This document shows positions 61,652 through 64,000 of a stretch of 64,000 bases of DNA, piece after piece; the stretch's first letter is position 1, and each line of letters starts with the position of its first letter. Below the pieces are notes generated by a model. That model ran no database searches. It had not been told where the DNA came from and worked only from the letters and a program-made list of their open reading frames with translations. The DNA comes from Pseudomonadales bacterium. GTDB lineage: Bacteria > Pseudomonadota > Gammaproteobacteria > Pseudomonadales > Azotimanducaceae. Both the position numbers and the translations under genes were made by a program. Where the stretch lies: the NCBI GenBank assembly GCA_024234635.1, contig JACKNX010000005.1:186001-250000 (forward strand). The letters are read 5' to 3'.

Positions 61652-62733
61652 GCCGCGTAGCCGCGCGCGAGCAGGTCCGACAATGCCTCGCGCGAAAGCG
61701 CATTCAGGCCGAGCGATTCAAAGGTCCGGCCTTCCGAGTAGAGATCTCGCCCAACGGCTGCAGAAGCGATGGCCAGCAAACCAGATGCCACCGGCGTTGG
61801 CGTGCCGTTGTAGCGTCCAGCGGAAACGAGCAGCGACAGACCCAGGCGCGTGTCTTCCAGCATGTACCGGTGCGTGTAGAGGTCGATGTGCTCGCGCCAG
61901 TCACCGCTGTCCGTGAGCCGGTCGTGCGCGCCGCGCCCGTACATCCACTCCTCGCCTTCCTTCGCGTAGTGATGGGCCAGGGGAAAGTGCGGCGCGCGAT
62001 AACCGAACGCCTCACGGATGGCCATGCGCTCCGCATCCAGCGCATCAGTGACAGCGCGGATGGCCGGTTGCGTGCCTTCGTTATGGATGTCCCAGTGGGG
62101 AAAGTGCTGCAGGGGTCCCGCGTTCATCAGGATGAGCGGCGGGTGAATGATGGGGCCGGCATTCATCAGCGCCCCGGACAGGGCATCCTCTATCGGCTCG
62201 ATGGCGGGATACGCCTCGCGAATGACCGCCAGCGCGAACTCGCTGCGCGCGGACGGCCAGATACCCGTCGGCAGCCGCTTGCCATAGCCACTGATGACAA
62301 TTTCCCGCGGGCCGTGTTTGCGTGTGAGATACGGCAGTGTGCCTGTCTCGCCAAAGCAGACGCGGGCTGGATTGCCGGCAGCCCTGATGGCGCGGGCGAA
62401 CAGCACCGAACCGAACGTACCAGGCGGGAGAAACACCACCTGGTCATCTTCGAAACAGGGCGCCATCAACGGCGCCAGTGCCTCGTGCGTGGTGGCCGGC
62501 AGCGGCGCGACGATGAGCGCCGCGCCGCGCATGGCTGTCGCGAGGTCATCCGTCACCACCGCGATGGCGACGTTTCGCGCCCCCCGGTAGTCCCGCACGT
62601 GAATACCGTGCTCGCGAACAGGCGCCAGCGCATCGCCATCACGCCGCCACAGACGCACGCGATGTCCGTTCTCGGACAATTGGGCAGCCGCTGCGTAACA
62701 GCCGTGCCCACCTCCGATGACTGCGATGTCCAT
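61648..62733 (-). CDS. NAD/NADP octopine/nopaline dehydrogenase-family protein
   Basis: 361 aa with a GGGAGG ribosome site. Rossmann start MDIAVIGGGHGCYAAAAQLSENGHRVRLWRR. The C-terminal domain has NAGPIIHPPLILMNAGPLQ and a conserved His region (FPHWDIHNEG), typical of the octopine/nopaline dehydrogenase group. Members reduce or oxidise C-N bonds of opine-like N-(carboxyalkyl) amino acids; in bacteria many have unknown substrates. With the coupled 3-hydroxyacyl-CoA dehydrogenase and the neighbouring TonB receptor it may serve an imported substrate. Confidence 0.85.
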   Translation of the reverse strand: MDIAVIGGGHGCYAAAAQLSENGHRVRLWRRDGDALAPVREHGIHVRDYRGARNVAIAVVTDDLATAMRGAALIVAPLPATTHEALAPLMAPCFEDDQVVFLPPGTFGSVLFARAIRAAGNPARVCFGETGTLPYLTRKHGPREIVISGYGKRLPTGIWPSARSEFALAVIREAYPAIEPIEDALSGALMNAGPIIHPPLILMNAGPLQHFPHWDIHNEGTQPAIRAVTDALDAERMAIREAFGYRAPHFPLAHHYAKEGEEWMYGRGAHDRLTDSGDWREHIDLYTHRYMLEDTRLGLSLLVSAGRYNGTPTPVASGLLAIASAAVGRDLYSEGRTFESLGLNALSREALSDLLARGYAA

Positions 62734-62778
62734 TCCGCCTCCCGGGCGCTGCCGGCGTGTTGACCGGCAGGCGTTGAT

Positions 62779-64000
62779 TCAGAACTTCATGCCAAGCGTC
62801 AGGCCGAATTCGCGGGGGCGACCCGGATACGCTTCCACGGCCGCGCCGAGGCCCGGGAAGAAATCCACCGGGCTGGTGAAAATCACTTCCGAGTAGTACT
62901 CGTCACCACAGTTACGGCACCACAGCGACACGGAATAGCGATCGTCCGGGGACCGCAGCGCAAGCTGCGCATTCACCAGCCGCATCGAGCGCTGCACGAA
63001 ACCGGTGGTCGGATCGCCGTTCACGCCATGCTTGTCGCGATACACCATGCCGCCGTGCGCGGCGAACATCCAGCCGCTGGAGCCCACGGGGATTTCGTAG
63101 TCGAGATTGAGGCTCGCCGAGTAGTCAGGCGCCCAGGGCAGCTCCTCACCGGCTATCGGACCGCTGCCGAGATTGGTGCCCGACCCGTACTCCGTATCCA
63201 GGCCCAGCAGACCAACACTCACCGTCAGACTGTCCGTCGGCGCGTACAGCACTTCGATTTCAATGCCGTCGGTGGAGGCGCTTTCGCCATTGCGCACCAG
63301 GAACAGCGGCGGCGCGAAGATCTGGCTCTGGATGTCGTCGTACTCGGTCTGGAAATAAGCCACCGAATAGCGCAGCCGCTCGTACTCGCCCTTGATGCCA
63401 ATTTCCCAATGATCCACGGTTTCCTTGTCGAAGGTCGGTTCCGCCGGCGCGGGATTCGGGTTGAACGGCGTCACCGCTTCACCCGCCGCTTCGCGCGCCA
63501 GGTTGATGCCACCGGCCTTGTAGCCGGTGCTGTAGGTGGCGTAGCCGGTGAGGTTGTCCGTGAAGTCGTAGCTGGCGCTCAGCGTGTAGATCGGCTCGCT
63601 TTCGTCGATGTCCGCATCGAAGGCCGGATTCACGAACGTGAGCACGATGTTGTTGGGTTGCTGGAAGCGTCCCTTGCCGTCCTTCTCTTCCTTGTTCAGC
63701 CGCACCCCGGCGGTGAGATCGAAGCGGTCGTTGACGTGAAAAATGGCATGCGCGAATCCGGCATAGGTCGTGGCGTCCTGACTGAGGTTGTCGATAACCC
63801 CGAGACCCGGCTGCGGGTTGAGGAACGGCGGGAAGTAGGCTCCCGCCTGCGACTGCCAGGTGAAGATCCGCTCACGGTCGATCTGTTCGTCCGCGAAGTA
63901 CGCGCCCACCGTCCAGTCGACCTTGCCGGCGGTGCCGGCAAGCCGCAGCTCCTGCGAGAAGTTGCTCAGGTCCACTTCCTCGTCGATGACCAGGATATCC
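62779..64000 (-). CDS. TonB-dependent receptor, C-terminal part
   Basis: About 406 residues of the C-terminal barrel; the gene start lies beyond the window. Alternating aromatic beta-strands (FSQELRLAGTAGKVDWTVGAYF, TGYATYSTGYKAGGINL, WEIGIKGEYERLRYSVAYFQ) and the ending REFGLTLGMKF with terminal Phe for outer-membrane insertion identify the family. The YSTGYKAGG block and lack of siderophore features resemble receptors of sphingomonad- or gammaproteobacterial-type catabolic loci rather than classic iron receptors. The substrate is unknown; it lies 45 bp before the octopine-dehydrogenase-like gene on the same strand. Confidence 0.92.
   Translation of the reverse strand, partial: DILVIDEEVDLSNFSQELRLAGTAGKVDWTVGAYFADEQIDRERIFTWQSQAGAYFPPFLNPQPGLGVIDNLSQDATTYAGFAHAIFHVNDRFDLTAGVRLNKEEKDGKGRFQQPNNIVLTFVNPAFDADIDESEPIYTLSASYDFTDNLTGYATYSTGYKAGGINLAREAAGEAVTPFNPNPAPAEPTFDKETVDHWEIGIKGEYERLRYSVAYFQTEYDDIQSQIFAPPLFLVRNGESASTDGIEIEVLYAPTDSLTVSVGLLGLDTEYGSGTNLGSGPIAGEELPWAPDYSASLNLDYEIPVGSSGWMFAAHGGMVYRDKHGVNGDPTTGFVQRSMRLVNAQLALRSPDDRYSVSLWCRNCGDEYYSEVIFTSPVDFFPGLGAAVEAYPGRPREFGLTLGMKF

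Noticed and set aside
63731..63740. TTGACGTGAA, similar to the MarR-type palindrome
   Set aside because: One mismatch breaks the symmetry and it lies inside the TonB receptor coding region.

Overview
The window is about 64 kb of GC-rich bacterial DNA. It looks like Pseudomonadota, most likely Gammaproteobacteria: it has a family-B DNA polymerase II, SlyD, a TonB-dependent receptor, a CYP153-like P450, AAHS-type aromatic acid transport and Tat-exported flavoenzymes. No tRNA, rRNA or CRISPR array was seen. Gene content is strongly catabolic, and many genes are joined by 4-bp ATGA overlaps.

Layout. 1-8.8 kb: the end of slyD, a glycerophosphodiester phosphodiesterase, and a sterol-desaturase gene split by a complete IS21-family element (1591-3921, 5-bp target duplication). 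An alpha/beta hydrolase and polB follow. 9-21 kb: an acyl-CoA synthetase, an MFS exporter, small exported or membrane proteins, a Tat-exported amine oxidase, a metallopeptidase/ATP-grasp pair, an ECF sigma factor with an anti-sigma/bactofilin-like fusion, and a fumarylacetoacetase-family enzyme. 21.5-25 kb: three overlapping glycosyltransferases of visibly lower GC. 25.4-28.4 kb: hppD plus a VOC protein, divergent from an Lrp/AsnC regulator, then an AlkD-like protein. 28.5-33.3 kb: an overlapping operon of GMC oxidoreductase, TauD dioxygenase, GPH transporter and nitrilase. 33.3-36.2 kb: a DUF2817 peptidase-like protein, a RidA protein and a P450 broken by an in-frame amber codon.

36.3-51.3 kb is the centrepiece: twelve minus-strand genes, the first eight an unbroken chain of overlaps. 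They are a two-subunit indolepyruvate:ferredoxin oxidoreductase-type enzyme, a Rieske dioxygenase alpha/beta pair, a CoA ligase, a thiolase-like protein, a DUF35-SDR fusion, an SDR, a cyclase-family (isatin hydrolase-like) enzyme, a two-domain aryl-CoA monooxygenase/reductase, a second SDR and an enoyl-CoA hydratase. Taken together they can be read as an aerobic indole-3-acetate (or related arylacetate) pathway: dioxygenation, CoA activation, retro-aldol release of acetyl-CoA to give isatin, hydrolysis to isatinate, oxidative decarboxylation to 2-aminobenzoyl-CoA, then dearomatisation. This assignment is inference. A MarR regulator and a divergent AAHS transporter at 55-56.8 kb share the palindrome TTCACGTGAA with the operon's promoter region, which suggests one regulon.

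51.5-54.9 kb holds two MFS transporters, structured repeat units that border one of them in inverted orientation, and the remains of a higB toxin gene. 56.9-64 kb: a hotdog thioesterase, a BBE-like flavoprotein, a SnoaL-like lipoprotein, a dihaem cytochrome c, an SRPBCC protein, a 3-hydroxyacyl-CoA dehydrogenase, an octopine-dehydrogenase-like protein and the C-terminal part of a TonB-dependent receptor running off the window.
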